Positions 1-11,249 of a stretch of DNA of 64,000 nt are shown one piece after another; position 1 is the first letter of the stretch; each line of letters opens with the position of its first letter. The notes below the pieces were generated by a model. The model was not told where the DNA came from. It made no database searches and saw only the letters and a list, made by a program, of their open reading frames with translations. Made by a program: the position numbers and the translations under genes. This DNA comes from Vitellaria paradoxa (taxonomy: Eukaryota; Streptophyta; Magnoliopsida; Ericales; Sapotaceae), in contig CM034239.1 in NCBI GenBank assembly GCA_019916065.1, positions 45,276,663 to 45,340,662 on the forward strand, given 5' to 3'.

Positions 1-195
1 GGGGGGTGGAGGGTCGGGGCGACGTGGGTCGGGGGTAGGTCGGGCTCGAGCCAGGTCAAGGGTGACCCAAACCCTGACCCAGGCAGGGAGGGGCGGGTTC
101 AGCCGGGGCTCGTACGGAATGCTGGGCCGGGCCTGGGTCGGGTCAATTCCGGGTCGGGCCGGGTCTCGGGCCGACCCGACCCATTTACATCCCTA
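1..195. mobile_element. 3' end of a GC-rich hAT-like repeat (partial)
   Basis: A very GC-rich stretch made of degenerate GGGTCGGGCC-type units stops abruptly at CATTTACATCCCTA, after which the DNA is AT-rich. Read on the minus strand the boundary is TAGGGATGTAAATGGGTCGG, which resembles the Ac/hAT terminal inverted repeat (TAGGGATGAAA). Plant hAT-related non-autonomous elements often carry such GGGTCGGG arrays next to their ends. The other end lies outside the window, so neither the paired inverted repeat nor the 8-bp target duplication can be checked. Confidence 0.4.
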
Positions 196-343
196 GTTGC
201 ATACCCCCCACCTATTCAAATCTCAATGGTTTAATTTCTTTTTAATCAGCTTTCTATTTATCTCTCTTTGTTTCAAAAAGAAAAAAAATTCAACCTCAAA
301 CTCAATATTGAATAGCAAAGTTAGACTTCAAAGGGGAAAAATA

Positions 344-1100
344 TCTATATAATAAAACACATCCTTTAATTTAATATTTGTTCCAGTCATTACTAAAATT
401 TCGTTACGTTGTCATTTATTATCTATATAATAAAATACATCATTTAATTTGACATTTATCTCACTCATCACTAAAATTTCACCACGTCATCACTTATTAT
501 ATATCTGTATAATAAAACACATTATTTGAATTTGAAAATTGAAATTCAAATAAATATATATATTATATTTTGTAAAATTATACATACATATTATATATAT
601 CTATATAATAAAACACATACTTTGGTTTGATATTTGTCACAGTTATCACTAAAATTTTATTATCTATATAGTAAAATACATAATTTAATTTGACATTTGT
701 CTCACTCATCACTAAAATTTCGCTATGTCATCACTTATTATATATCTGTATAATAAAACACATCATTTGAATTCGAAAATTGAAATTCAAATATATATAT
801 ATATATATATATATATTACATTTTGTAAAATTATACATACATATTATATATATTTATATAATAAAACACATACTTTGGTTTGATATTTGTCTCAGTCATC
901 ACTAAAATTTTGCCACGTTATCACTTACTATCTATATGATAAAATACATTCTTTAATTTGACATTTGTCCCACTCATCACTAAAATTTTGCTACATCATC
1001 ATTTATTATATATCTGTATAATAAAACAAATCATTTGAACTTGAAAATTTAAATTCAAATAAATATATATATTATATTTTGTAAACTTATACATACATAT
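344..1100 (+). repeat. Nested tandem array, about 256-bp units made of about 78-bp subunits
   Basis: Three higher-order units begin near 344, 600 and 853. Each opens with a TCTATATAATAAAACAC-like motif. Within a unit a shorter module recurs about every 78 bp (for example 344, 422 and near 500), each time running into a conserved CACTCATCACTAAAATTTC-like stretch. Each unit then has an AT-only tail with a TTGAAATTCAAAT palindrome and a run of AT. The repeated motif is also the putative Helitron 5' end, so the element terminus itself has been multiplied. Confidence 0.7.
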
Positions 1101-1772
1101 ATTATATATATTATATTTTATAAAATTATACAAATTATATTTTACTCATATTATCTATTATTATTACATTTTTTTATTTAAAAAATATATTTAAAAAAAT
1201 TATTAAAAATAAACATTTAAATTAAAATTTTAATGTTGATGTGCTTAAAACTTAAATTTTAAATATATATACACTTTTACACTATATGTCATATATCTAA
1301 TAAGGAAGTTTAAAATTTTGAATTTGAGATCTTTTCACCTGTTGAATTTGTTAAATGGTTAGAATTATTTTTCTTTTTCTTTCACTCTTCTTATATTTTT
1401 TAATACTTTTTATATGAAAGATTTTAAATTAATATTTTAAAAAATATAACATACACTTTTACACTCTGTGTCATTTATATAATAAGGAAGTTTAAAATTT
1501 TGAATTTGAGATATTTTTAACTGTTGAATTTACTAAATGGTTAAGATTATTTTTCTATTTCTTTCACTCTTCCCATTTTTTTTGAATACTTTTAATATAA
1601 AAGATTTTAAATTAATAATAAAATTTTATATCTTAGTCTTTTTTTGTTAATGATTTTTATTTTTATAAGTCATTTTTATACTTTTTTATGTAAGTTTACT
1701 TTATAAATTTAAATTTAAGTCATTTATATGTCAAATTATATTTCTATGCCTTCGGCGGCAAGTAAATACTAG
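344..1772 (+). mobile_element. Probable non-autonomous Helitron
   Basis: The segment starts A|TCTATATAATAAAACAC and ends with a short GC-rich hairpin (TGCC TTCGGC GGCA, 1747-1760) followed after eight bases by CTAG|T. This matches the Helitron signature: insertion between A and T, 5' TC, 3' hairpin then CTRR, and no terminal inverted repeat or target duplication. No Rep/helicase coding is present, so it would be non-autonomous. The 5' half is a nested tandem array (separate entry). It is inferred from its termini only; intact empty sites elsewhere would confirm it. Confidence 0.55.
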
Positions 1773-4700
1773 TGTGTGTATATATATATATATTGAGATT
1801 TGTGAAAGGAGGGACACGTGGCTGGACCAAGAGACATGGAAGTTAGACTCACATGGTGATGGTCTACGCAAAGCAAAAGGAACCAAAATTTGTGCTCTCT
1901 TAAAGAAGCTGCATGTGGGGGCATCCAATTTGGCCCACGCAGTCCCCCAACTTGGGGAATTGAAATTGGGTAGCACTGATGTTTTGATGTTAGTCATATG
2001 TAACAGGGATTTGATTACAATTGAACGATTTATAGTAAAAATAATTTAAAAAATTTTAATCATGTAACCGAGAATTTGAACAAATGAATTTAATTTCAAG
2101 TAAAATAAGGAGTTTGGACCAATGAATTTAGTTAAAATTTTAATTTCATTAAGAATCATTTGATTTTAATTAAACAATTCACAGTTCGATCTCAACCTCA
2201 CCATCTCAAATCCTTGAGAAACACCCATTTGCCCAAACTCCCTTTTCAGGCAACATGCAATTTGGGACCCATTGCGTAACTCTAAGTCACCTCAGAATTA
2301 TCTTTGATTTAGGACTGGCGACCTGCAAGGGGAGGGAATCTAGTGATCTTAGCGGCAGTGTCGTAATGGGTGGGACCCTCTGAACAAACATAAATAATTC
2401 GCATCCTTCAGCTCCCTCCTGATTGAGACACGCGTCAACGGATCCTTATCCTTTTCTTTTATTTCTTCTTCTTTTTTTTGGTTAGTTATTATTATTCTTT
2501 CTTCGTCAATGGCTCATTAATTATCTGGGCCCGCAATTGTAGCATCCTGCTCTGATTGGGGACTCGACGATCCAAACATCACTCCATCGAGTTCGACTCT
2601 TGATTTTAGAAGTGCTAAATTTGAGGTTTGTGGCTTGTCTAAAAGTTGACTTAAATTTAAGTCATAATTGTTAGGCTCAAAAAATAATATGTATTATAAT
2701 ATTTTAAATTAAAATGGTGTCAATTTTTTTTTAATAAAAGGTTTCTATTTTAATTTGTAAAAAAAAATATTCATTTTGGTTGGTCAAATTTAAGCCCATA
2801 CTATTCGCTTATTCCAAGTTTAAGTAAGGAAAAACTCCTAAAAATATTAAATAATTATCTCATCTCAATGAAAAAACAAAACAAAATTCTTATTACGTAG
2901 TGGGATAATTTTTAATTTGATCTTGATTTAAAATAATAAATGACTGAGTTGAAAATAATTATCGTAAGCAAAGTTTTAAATTACTATTATGGTTTAAAAA
3001 AAAAATTTAGGCAACTCTCGTTTTATAAGTCAGTTTTTAAAGTTTAATAAAGTCTGTGGTTTCTTTAAAATTTTTTGTTATTGGTTTTTTCGCTAAACTC
3101 ACTCGTCGTCTCGTAAGTCTGTTTTCAATTTATTTTAAAGAATCTATTATAACTGAACTCAACTTGTTTACTATCCTTAACTAAAATAAAAAAATTTTTT
3201 TATAATATTTTATTTAATTAGTAATTTTATTAAAAAAAAAAGAATATTCAAAGATTCAAGACATTGTTTGTGTTTGTTAGGCCCATGTTATTCTTACTTT
3301 TCTTGGACCTACCTCTTAGATTTTCCTTGCCACTATAATCAAAACATACTCGTCCCACTTAAGCACGCCATGTTCCATGATAATGTGGCCCAAAAATACC
3401 CTAAACAAACCCACCTTACTGAAAATAATAATAATAATAATAATAATAACAGATGATTTAATAATATTTTTGTATCTTGGATTTATTACCAAAAAAAAAA
3501 AAGGGAGTCGAATAAGTTACCGACAAAAAAAATTTAATATTTCTTGAAATATTAATAAATATATTTTTTAAAAAATAGTTTACATTGAAACAAGGAGTCT
3601 TATCTAAAAAAAAAAAAAAAATCATTTTCTAACACAAGTAAAGAAAGAGAAATTGAGAATAAGGGAAGAATTTAGTTTCTTTCCTTTCATTCTTTTATTT
3701 TCTCTATTGTTTGCATTTTAAATTTTTTTCTAGATAATTACCTTTTTACTTCCTGTACTTAAGAAAAAATCATTTACGCCTTCTAAATTTTAAAAATCTA
3801 CCTTCATATCCGTTATACTTTGATTTGAAGTAAAGTCGTAAACAATATTAAATTTTTAAGTGACAAGACAAAAATACATATTAAAAACTAAATAGAATTA
3901 TGGGGTGTAAGTATAAGTAATATAAAGTACATGGATATAAATGTAATTTTAAAACTTACTTAGAATTAAAACTGTTATGTTTAAAGGATTTTTAATATTT
4001 TACTTTAATCCAAAGTACAAAAAATGTAAAAGTAAGCTTTTAAAATTTAGAAGTGTAAATGATTTTCACCTTAAGTACAAGAGGTAAAAAGATAATTACT
4101 CTTTTTTTTTTCTTTCCTTCCACAATTGTAAGATCCATATATAACAGCGGCGAGCTATAATTTTTCAAATATTTGCACTATATTTAGGTAGATTCTTAAA
4201 AGTAAAAAAAGTTAACTTTTTATGTTTATGAGGGAAAAAAGATAACTTTCAATAATTAGTATTACACCACTTACTTTTATAATTTAATAAATTATTTTGT
4301 TTAAAAATATAAAAATTAAATTTACAACTAACCTTAGAATAAACCTACGCCCAATTTTTTTTCTTTTTTTATTTAAGCTTGGCTCGATTGAAAACGCTAC
4401 CACACTTAACCCTAACCTTGTAAATATTCTCTTTAAATGATAAATATATATATATATATATATATATATTATCCACCTCTTACTTTAGTTTAAAAAAGTC
4501 AAATTTGAGAAATACTATAACACTCTAGTTTTTAAAAGAAATGAGACTCATAAAATCAAAATAATTATAAATTATTATGATGTTTCATTCTTTAAAAAAA
4601 TATATGTTTAATTGTAATGATAATGGAATTTAGAGACAACTCCCACCATCTAATCATCTAATTATATCTTAATAAAAAATATTATCCACAAATTTTTATT

Positions 4701-4805
4701 TAATATTTTTTTAATTGAATCTTCTTTATTACGTACATATATTTTGAATTGATACCATTTTAACGAAAGAATAATTTTATATTATTTAATAAATAACTTG
4801 TAACA
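1773..4805. other. AT-rich intergenic DNA, no gene seen
   Basis: Both strands lack any reading frame with family-like sequence. The stretch 1800-2580 is less AT-rich (a G-box-like CACGTG at 1816 and unique sequence to about 2580), but I see no splice-linked coding. It also holds an (AAT)n run near 3424 and an (AT)n run at 4444-4470. Confidence 0.6.
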
Positions 4806-4818
4806 AGGTTATCTTAAA

Positions 4819-5050
4819 TTTTTTTTTTTTGGTAACCTGGAACTCTACTGGTTTATTACAGTTCTCAACGGACCGTGTAACCAATAAGTAAACCAGGGGA
4901 TGGTAGACACCGACCCTCTCGCCCATCCCACTTTAATAAGCGAGGCGCTCTCAACAAGACTCAAAAATCACGTCCAGTCCGAGTTTACGACTCTGGTAGG
5001 AACCCTGAATCCGTTGCGCTATCCTGCCGGGTCAAAAAAAAAAAAAAAAG
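4819..5050 (-). mobile_element. tRNA-derived SINE with 13-bp target duplication
   Basis: The element is flanked by the perfect direct repeat AGGTTATCTTAAA (4806-4818 and 5051-5063). On the minus strand it begins GACCCGGCAGGATAGCGCAA. That gives a good Pol III A box (TAGCGCAACGG), with a weaker B-box-like GTCGTAAACTC further on, and it ends in an A run (the T run at about 4819-4830 on plus). Oddly there is a second homopolymer at the head side (A run just before 5050), so both ends are homopolymeric in opposite senses. The family was not identified with certainty. Confidence 0.75.
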
Positions 5051-5308
5051 AGGTTATCTTAAAATAAGTATATATAATGGCAATAGTATTTTAGATATAT
5101 TTTGTTATAATTGCAATTAAGTATTGAGATAGGTAAACAATTTAAAAAAAAAATGAAAAGCTCATTTTTGATGGTCTTTGTTTTAAATTTATACCAAGAA
5201 TTATAGATTATTAAACCACTAAATATAAATAATCACTTTTGGATTTTAGTGGTATTAAGTTTAGTTTATAATGTGTATATATATTATATATATATATGTA
5301 TTTTCTAA

Positions 5309-5598
5309 GATGCATTTGGAGTGACAAAAAATAAAATAAAGTGAAATAAATTATGAGTTCGTAATTCGTGTAGTAAGATAAAAAGTAATAATTTTTAAAA
5401 TTTTTTCAACATTTTCACTGTTTCAAAGTTTTTTCTCTACTTTAAACAGAGCCTTATTTGAGTACATTAATAGTGCGTTTAGAACGACAAAAAATGAGAT
5501 AATTTATGAGTTCGTAATTTGTATAATAAGATAAAAAGTGAATAATTTTTAATATTTTTAGAATAAGTTTTATAATTTTTATAAATCAAACACAACCT
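5309..5598 (+). repeat. Two tandem copies of a dispersed MITE-like family
   Basis: Copies at about 5309-5455 and 5468-5598 share the order GCRTTTRGA-RYGACAAAAAAT, then AATTATGAGTTCGTAATTYGT, then AAGATAAAAAGTRAATAATTTTTAA. The same order recurs in either orientation near 32991, 43886, 47991, 48227 and 59472. No coding is present, and the ends loosely pair as inverted repeats. I class it as a miniature non-autonomous DNA transposon family by pattern only. Confidence 0.5.
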
Positions 5599-5599
5599 G

Positions 5600-6709
5600 A
5601 ATCACAATTTTAGGAATCCCGAATCACAAATTTTAGGAAAGAGGGATTGGCTTACCCCTAAATTTTTAAATTGGGACAATAAACTTAGTCCTCATAGTCA
5701 AACCACCTGAAGTAGGCACGTTGCTCAATTATAATAATTATTATATTATTTTATTCATTAATATTCAAATATGATTAAAGAAGTTTTTATATTATTATAT
5801 TTTTTAATTTACGATTATACTTGCAATTTTTATTTTATTGTAAAAAAATAAAAATATACAATTTAAAATTTAAAAAAATTATAATTATAAGCAAGAGTCT
5901 CTTGCTAGTCCTTGTTAAATAGTCTTTTTTTAAATAAAGAAACGTAAGTTTGTACTTACAATCTACATTTAGGGAAACGACATAGGTGGAGAGCACTTAC
6001 TATCTACATTTATATATGTTAACACAGTTGATTCAAACTCCAATAAAATAAGAGAAGTATGAAAAGTTAACAATTAATGTAAAATGTAGAGTGTTGGTTG
6101 ATAAATTTTAGTTGAAAAGTACAAAGATTTGAGGTAAAAGTGATATGAGATAAAATTTAATTGAACGCAATATAAGAATTAGTAAAGTTAGGTACAATTT
6201 TATTAATTTTGACCAATTCAAACACTCCCTATAGTTACTTTTGATGAAGATGAATCCCAAATCAAATAATTTGAGACTTAAACCTTTAAGTTATAGAAGA
6301 TTGTTGTACGCAACACAGTTGTCTTTCTTTCTCTTTTATTTTTATTATTATTTATTGTGTCGTCGTTGTTTTTTAATGCAATCAGCCTATAAGAACCAAC
6401 AACTCCTCTATAGTCACATCTCATAAAGTAAAATTTCCAACGTAAAAAATATCAAAATGAAGATAAACAACTCAATAAAGATACACATGTACCCTAACAC
6501 TGGCAGGAAAATTAAACCATAAACATTATTTCCCTCCCACAATTGAAATATAACCATATTTCAAATGTGGTCTGTATACAAAATTAACTTACAATCCTAA
6601 TTATGCAAAGGGAAAGGGGAAGATGTTCACACTCAGGGAAGAGCGAGGGAGACATCTCCATTGATGTTCACTCTTATTACTTACGTATTAGATGCCACGC
6701 CACAGCCAA
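5600..6709. other. Spacer and likely 3' flank of the RHM locus
   Basis: Plain AT-rich sequence with no recognisable coding. The stretch from about 6430 to 6700 is less AT-biased and lies directly downstream of the RHM stop on the minus strand, so it probably holds the RHM 3'UTR. No clear AATAAA site could be assigned. Confidence 0.4.
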
Positions 6710-8796
6710 CTACTCAAGCAGTAGAGTTTTCTTTTGGGTTCAAAGACATACTTAACAAGCGATTCCTTGATGGGCAGCAACTCTGGGAATCCTTCTTCAG
6801 CTTCGACGCATCCATCTCATTGTTGCTGCGAGGGGCAACGATTTTCTTGGCTTGTTCGTCGAGTGTGAAATTAACCCACTTGAAATTGGGGTCGACGTAG
6901 TTTCTTGTACATCTCCAAGAATTTCGTTATGGCTCACGACACCGGGTTTGTGAAGTTCCAGATACCCCTGCCAGTTCCTTTTGGCCATCTCGATCGAAAT
7001 GGGCAGAAGCTCATCCAAGACAGTCATGCTGTTGGGGATGTTAACCACTTTGTCATACCTCGTGATTTTCGTGATGAAATTCCGCGGATTGCTTAGGTCG
7101 GACGATATTGGCATTCGGACTCTCAGGGTGCATACGTTATCATACTCTTTCAGCAGTTCTTCAACCTGATATTAAAAAAAGATAAAAATAAAAAAAAATT
7201 GAACTTCTAAGTATGAATGGGAAAGGATGAGAAGGATTACCATGGCCTTGGTTTTTGAATAGAAGGAGCCAGTAAAATGGGTGTATCTTCCTCCTTGAAT
7301 CCTATACCGGAACCCATTGGATGTGCATGATCATACTCAAAGATACAACCAGTGGCGAAACTTCATCATTAGAATCCCATGCTCTCTGCAAACATCTGCC
7401 AAGGTTAGCGTACCACACATTGGTGGAGATTGTCTCTGTTTTATGAGACTCACACCAATCCACATTGGGTCTGCCAGTTAATCCAGCAGCATTGAGAACA
7501 TGGGTAGGCTTAACACTCTGTATATCTGCAAAAGAGCTGGAAACGTTCCTGCAGACGCCCTTTTCCGTACTCATATGGGATTCCTTGCTTCTCACAGAGT
7601 TTCCCCAGAAGGCCGCCGATCACCCAGTTCGACCATAGATCAAGAATTTCAGCTGTGGTTTCTGGCAGAGGGATTGCTTTTAGAAACTGGGACAACCATT
7701 CCCTTCTGACCGGGATTATTAGCAACGTAATTGGAAGCAGCAACACCAACATCAGATGCATTTCTTTCGATCCCAGGCATCATCAGCATTCTTGGATGAG
7801 GGATCAGCGCCCCCGAGACATCTCCCCACCAATCGGGATTGCTAACGTACCATTCCATTGTCTTTCTTAGGCCTTCCTCCCACGTAGTCCGTTCCAACCA
7901 TCCCAAGTTCTTGAGCTTTTGATGGTCCAAGAAGTACCTCTGGTCATTAAAAGGCCTATTCTCCACAAACTTAATAACTGCATTTGGGTCCAAAGAGAAC
8001 AGCCTGCATATATCCTTGGCCACATCAAGCACTCTCCTTTCCTTATCTGTCCCAATATTGTAAATGTGGCCTACCTCACCCTTGTGGAGAATGATTTCAA
8101 AAGCCTCAAGCAACATCCTCACAATAGAGGTAACTCCGCACGTTGGACCCGTCCCCCATGAATTGGAAGGGGCTTTCCACTCAAGGCTAAGAGGATGAAT
8201 TTGGGAATCAACTTTCAGGAAACTGATTTGGTCCATAAACATTGTTTCCTCTTGTGGTTATCACAGGTAACCCATATGATCGTCCATATGCCATCACAAG
8301 CATTTCAGCCCCGCTTTAGTTGCAGAATATGGGTCGTTGGAAGGAGCTGCGAAGCCTCGTGATTTCCCACAAGGCATCCTCATCTGTTTCTCCATAAACC
8401 TCGTCGGTGCTTACATGAATAACCTTTGATTTTGACCAGTGACTTTACAAGCCTCCAAGAGGACATGAGTGCCATAAATATGTTTTTGGTGAACTAAAGC
8501 TGTTTCCAAAGGAGTTGTCAACATGGGTCTGGGCTGCAAAGTGCATAATTGTATCAATGGATTCGGTGAGGAGAATGAAGTTGACAAGGTCAGCACTACC
8601 AATATCCCTTGATGAACTTGAAATTTGGGGATGAACGAGAAGGCCTGAGATTCTTCAGGTTTGAACAGTAATCGAGCTTGTCCAAAACAACAATCTTGTA
8701 GCTAGGGTAGTTCCGGACAAGCCGGTTGGCAACATGCGATGCAATGAAGCCAGCAGCTCCTGTTATGAGGATGTTCTTTGGTGTATATGCAGCCAT
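6710..8796 (-). pseudogene. RHM: UDP-rhamnose synthase (RHM), frame-disrupted
   Basis: The sequence matches trifunctional rhamnose synthase, which turns UDP-glucose into UDP-L-rhamnose in the cytosol. The N-terminal half is a UDP-glucose 4,6-dehydratase: start MAAYTPKNILITGAAGFIAS with the NAD-binding GxxGxxA/G, catalytic YSATK near 8310, then RPFNDQRYF. The C-terminal half is the 3,5-epimerase/4-reductase: VIGGLLGKLCEKQG, TGRPNVDWCESHK, MPISSDLSNPRNFITK, LDELLPISIEMAKRN. One coding intron (about 7168-7238) keeps its splice sites, so this is not a processed copy. The reading frame changes many times through one- or two-base indels, several in homopolymers (for example near 8601, 8490, 8430 and 6770), so no full-length protein (family about 670 aa) can be read. 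It could be a recent pseudogene or a poorly polished assembly patch; I lean to the latter because codon-level conservation is otherwise high. Confidence 0.85.
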
Positions 8797-11205
8797 ATCG
8801 AAACAAACTGTACATATTCCACATCCAAATTTAGATTCAGAAGGTTAAAACAATCAACAAACTGAACATTTCTCTAAAAGAACTTGGGAAAACGAGCAAA
8901 AGTATATGTGCATAAGGCACCACCTTTTATGCAATAAAAATATAGGAAAAATTAATCCTTAAAAATGTACAAATCTCAGGTATAAGAAGTCTCAATCATA
9001 AAGAAGTATCAGCTTCCTGAAAACTAGTAAATTAGTAAAATTATGGCTCCCTTAGTCTTGGGGGAATAATTAGAACAGATGACAGCTGTGTGTCTTTAGT
9101 TAGTTGGTGGAAGAAGTCAATAGAATTCGGACAAACTATGAATGACTTATTTTTCCTTGGACTTCTTAGAACTCTAGAAGTTTGGTGGACTTGGGTGTGG
9201 AAAAACATTCAGGAGCAAGTCCCATCTAATGGAAATTCCTCTTGCGCCAAGTTACCCAGGGTAACTCCTCAAGCCTATCCAAATAACTCCTCTTAAGTGA
9301 TAAAATATTAAACCTAAAATTTCCTCCCTATAAATAAATCGCGGAGTAATTATAATAAATTTCCCTTGTAGTTTGACCAAAAAAATAACACCCGTGTAGT
9401 TAAAGATTGAGCACATAGCCCCCTCAGCATTGTAACTGAAAGTGCTAAATAGACAGACAAGGATTGCAATACTCTTGTTGGGTCGTTTAATTGACCCTTT
9501 TTTTTTTTTTTAAGAAAAAAGGCAACAAAGCATTACATAGCATGTGAATATACACGCCCGTTATAGCATCCATTAGGCACTTCAGTTTAGACATTGAGAG
9601 TTAAATGTTCACTTTTAACTACAAAGGCGTCATTTTTTTTTGGGGGGGTGAACCACAAAGGTGTAAATTATAATTATCCATATGCATATTTTAATCAAAC
9701 CAATATCAACCACCATGCATCTATTAATATCTTGTTTATTATTTATTATTTTGTACAATTCTACTTTTTCACGACCAAGTTTTACTCTTCAATTGTGATT
9801 TTTTTTTCTCCCACAAAACTAACTAGAGGCCAAAAAAAATGTAATTATCTCCTACAAAGGCATCAGGAAGAATTTTCTATTCAAACAAAAAGAGACCAAC
9901 AAAACACTTAATCCAAAGGCAATATTTTGTAGAACCAAAATATTTCTAGAAAAGGAAGAGGAAAAACCCAAATAAAGAATTCAAAGCAAATTCTATCATT
10001 TAGAAAGAAAAATATACACAGCCTAATAATTGTAACGAAAACACATGGCAGTTGCATAAACAGTATATCCAAATATACACCAGGAGACTGAAAAAATCTA
10101 AGTAGAGACAGTTTGAAGATGCTGTTAAATATAAAAGGGTACATTTCCACTTTGACACAACGTTACTCCCGAAATCCCACTTTAGAGGCCTTCATTCTTT
10201 TTATTGTATTATTTTTGTAAAAATTAGGAGGAGCTTTTAATTAGTTATAATAGTCTCTTTCCTCCAGATATAAATTTCAAGGTGCCATTGTTTTTTTGGT
10301 GGGAGGGGGGGGAATCCAGATGTCAGTTTTTTTGATAATATAAATGTTATTTAAACTTAAAAGGACTTACACCTCAAAGTAACTGATCAATCCTTAATGT
10401 ATATATATGATATATATATATAATCAGGTCCCGAATTGAAACTACAGGTAAAACTTAGGTGGTTCAATAGTGAAATTTGACATTTATAATACCCATCCAT
10501 CCCCCCAGATGGCGGACCTGTGTAGCAGCTGGGTGGCTGTACCTGGATAAAATTTTGGCTCAAATTTTTTAGTGGTAGTAGTACATAACATTTACTTAAT
10601 TGTCTATAACCCAATTTAATATTCAATCAAGGTCCAGTTAAATACTAAGCTTATAACTCGTGCGACAAAATTTCTTAACCTAATTAATATCTATTCAAAA
10701 CCCAAATTAATCCGTAACCATAACTAAGGCGGAATCAAAATTTCAACCTCCACCCTTGCATCCCCCACAAAATTTCACTGATTATATATGCTAGATCTGT
10801 CTAAGAATAACACCACAGAACAGTCATGATTCTCAGTCATGAGCCCCAGCACTAGAGAAGAAACAGACCAAAGTAAGAGTAACAGACATTAATGACAGTA
10901 ACTAAGGAAAGTTCAAACAACCAAAATAATGGGGTTTACCCAGATCTGCAGCTGTTCTAGATTACTGTGACATGTAAAACTGCAATCAATTGGGACAATA
11001 ACAAACACAAATGACAGGGATTGTATAAGATTTAAAAAAAAAAAAAGTGAGAAAAGAATGAGAGATAATGTGATCACTTACAGTTGGGTTTGGATTCGAG
11101 GAAGAAAAAGGATGAATCTTGAAGGAGAAAACTAACGATTAGTTTTTTTTTCGTGGGTGTTCCTAGAGATCGAGAGAGAGAACAAAGACGAAGAACACCC
11201 AACGA
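8797..11205 (-). other. RHM 5' leader: 5'UTR exon and 2.27-kb 5'UTR intron
   Basis: On the minus strand a leader exon (about 11205 to 11082, CT-rich) ends CCAAACCCAACT|GTAAGT. The matching acceptor is TGTACAG|TTTG at 8808, eleven bases before the ATG at 8796. This gives an intron of about 8808-11081 with no coding content of its own. It does contain AT and poly-T runs and a short (AT)n near 10400. Leader introns are usual in plant RHM genes. Exon ends are inferred from splice consensus only. Confidence 0.65.
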
Positions 11206-11234
11206 TGTGAGCGAGATGGGTTTAGGAGCGGTTT

Positions 11235-11246
11235 TATTTATAAGCA
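11235..11246 (-). promoter_or_regulatory. TATA box of the RHM promoter
   Basis: On the minus strand CTTATAAATAAA lies about 30 bases upstream of a CT-rich leader (about 11205 downward) that runs to a GTAAGT donor. A (GA)n microsatellite at about 11315-11340 sits just upstream. Confidence 0.6.
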
Positions 11247-11249
11247 TGC

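Noticed and set aside
344..1100. Regular direct repeats resembling a CRISPR array
   Set aside because: Unit length, AT-only composition, nested organisation and plant context do not fit; it is a tandem array in a Helitron-like element.
1774..2049. Short open frame of 91 codons
   Set aside because: No family-like sequence, and open frames on both strands overlap; it is probably chance in a locally less AT-rich stretch.
6710..8796. RHM copy as a processed retropseudogene
   Set aside because: It keeps a coding intron with GT/AG sites, a leader intron and a promoter with TATA box, which a processed copy would lack.
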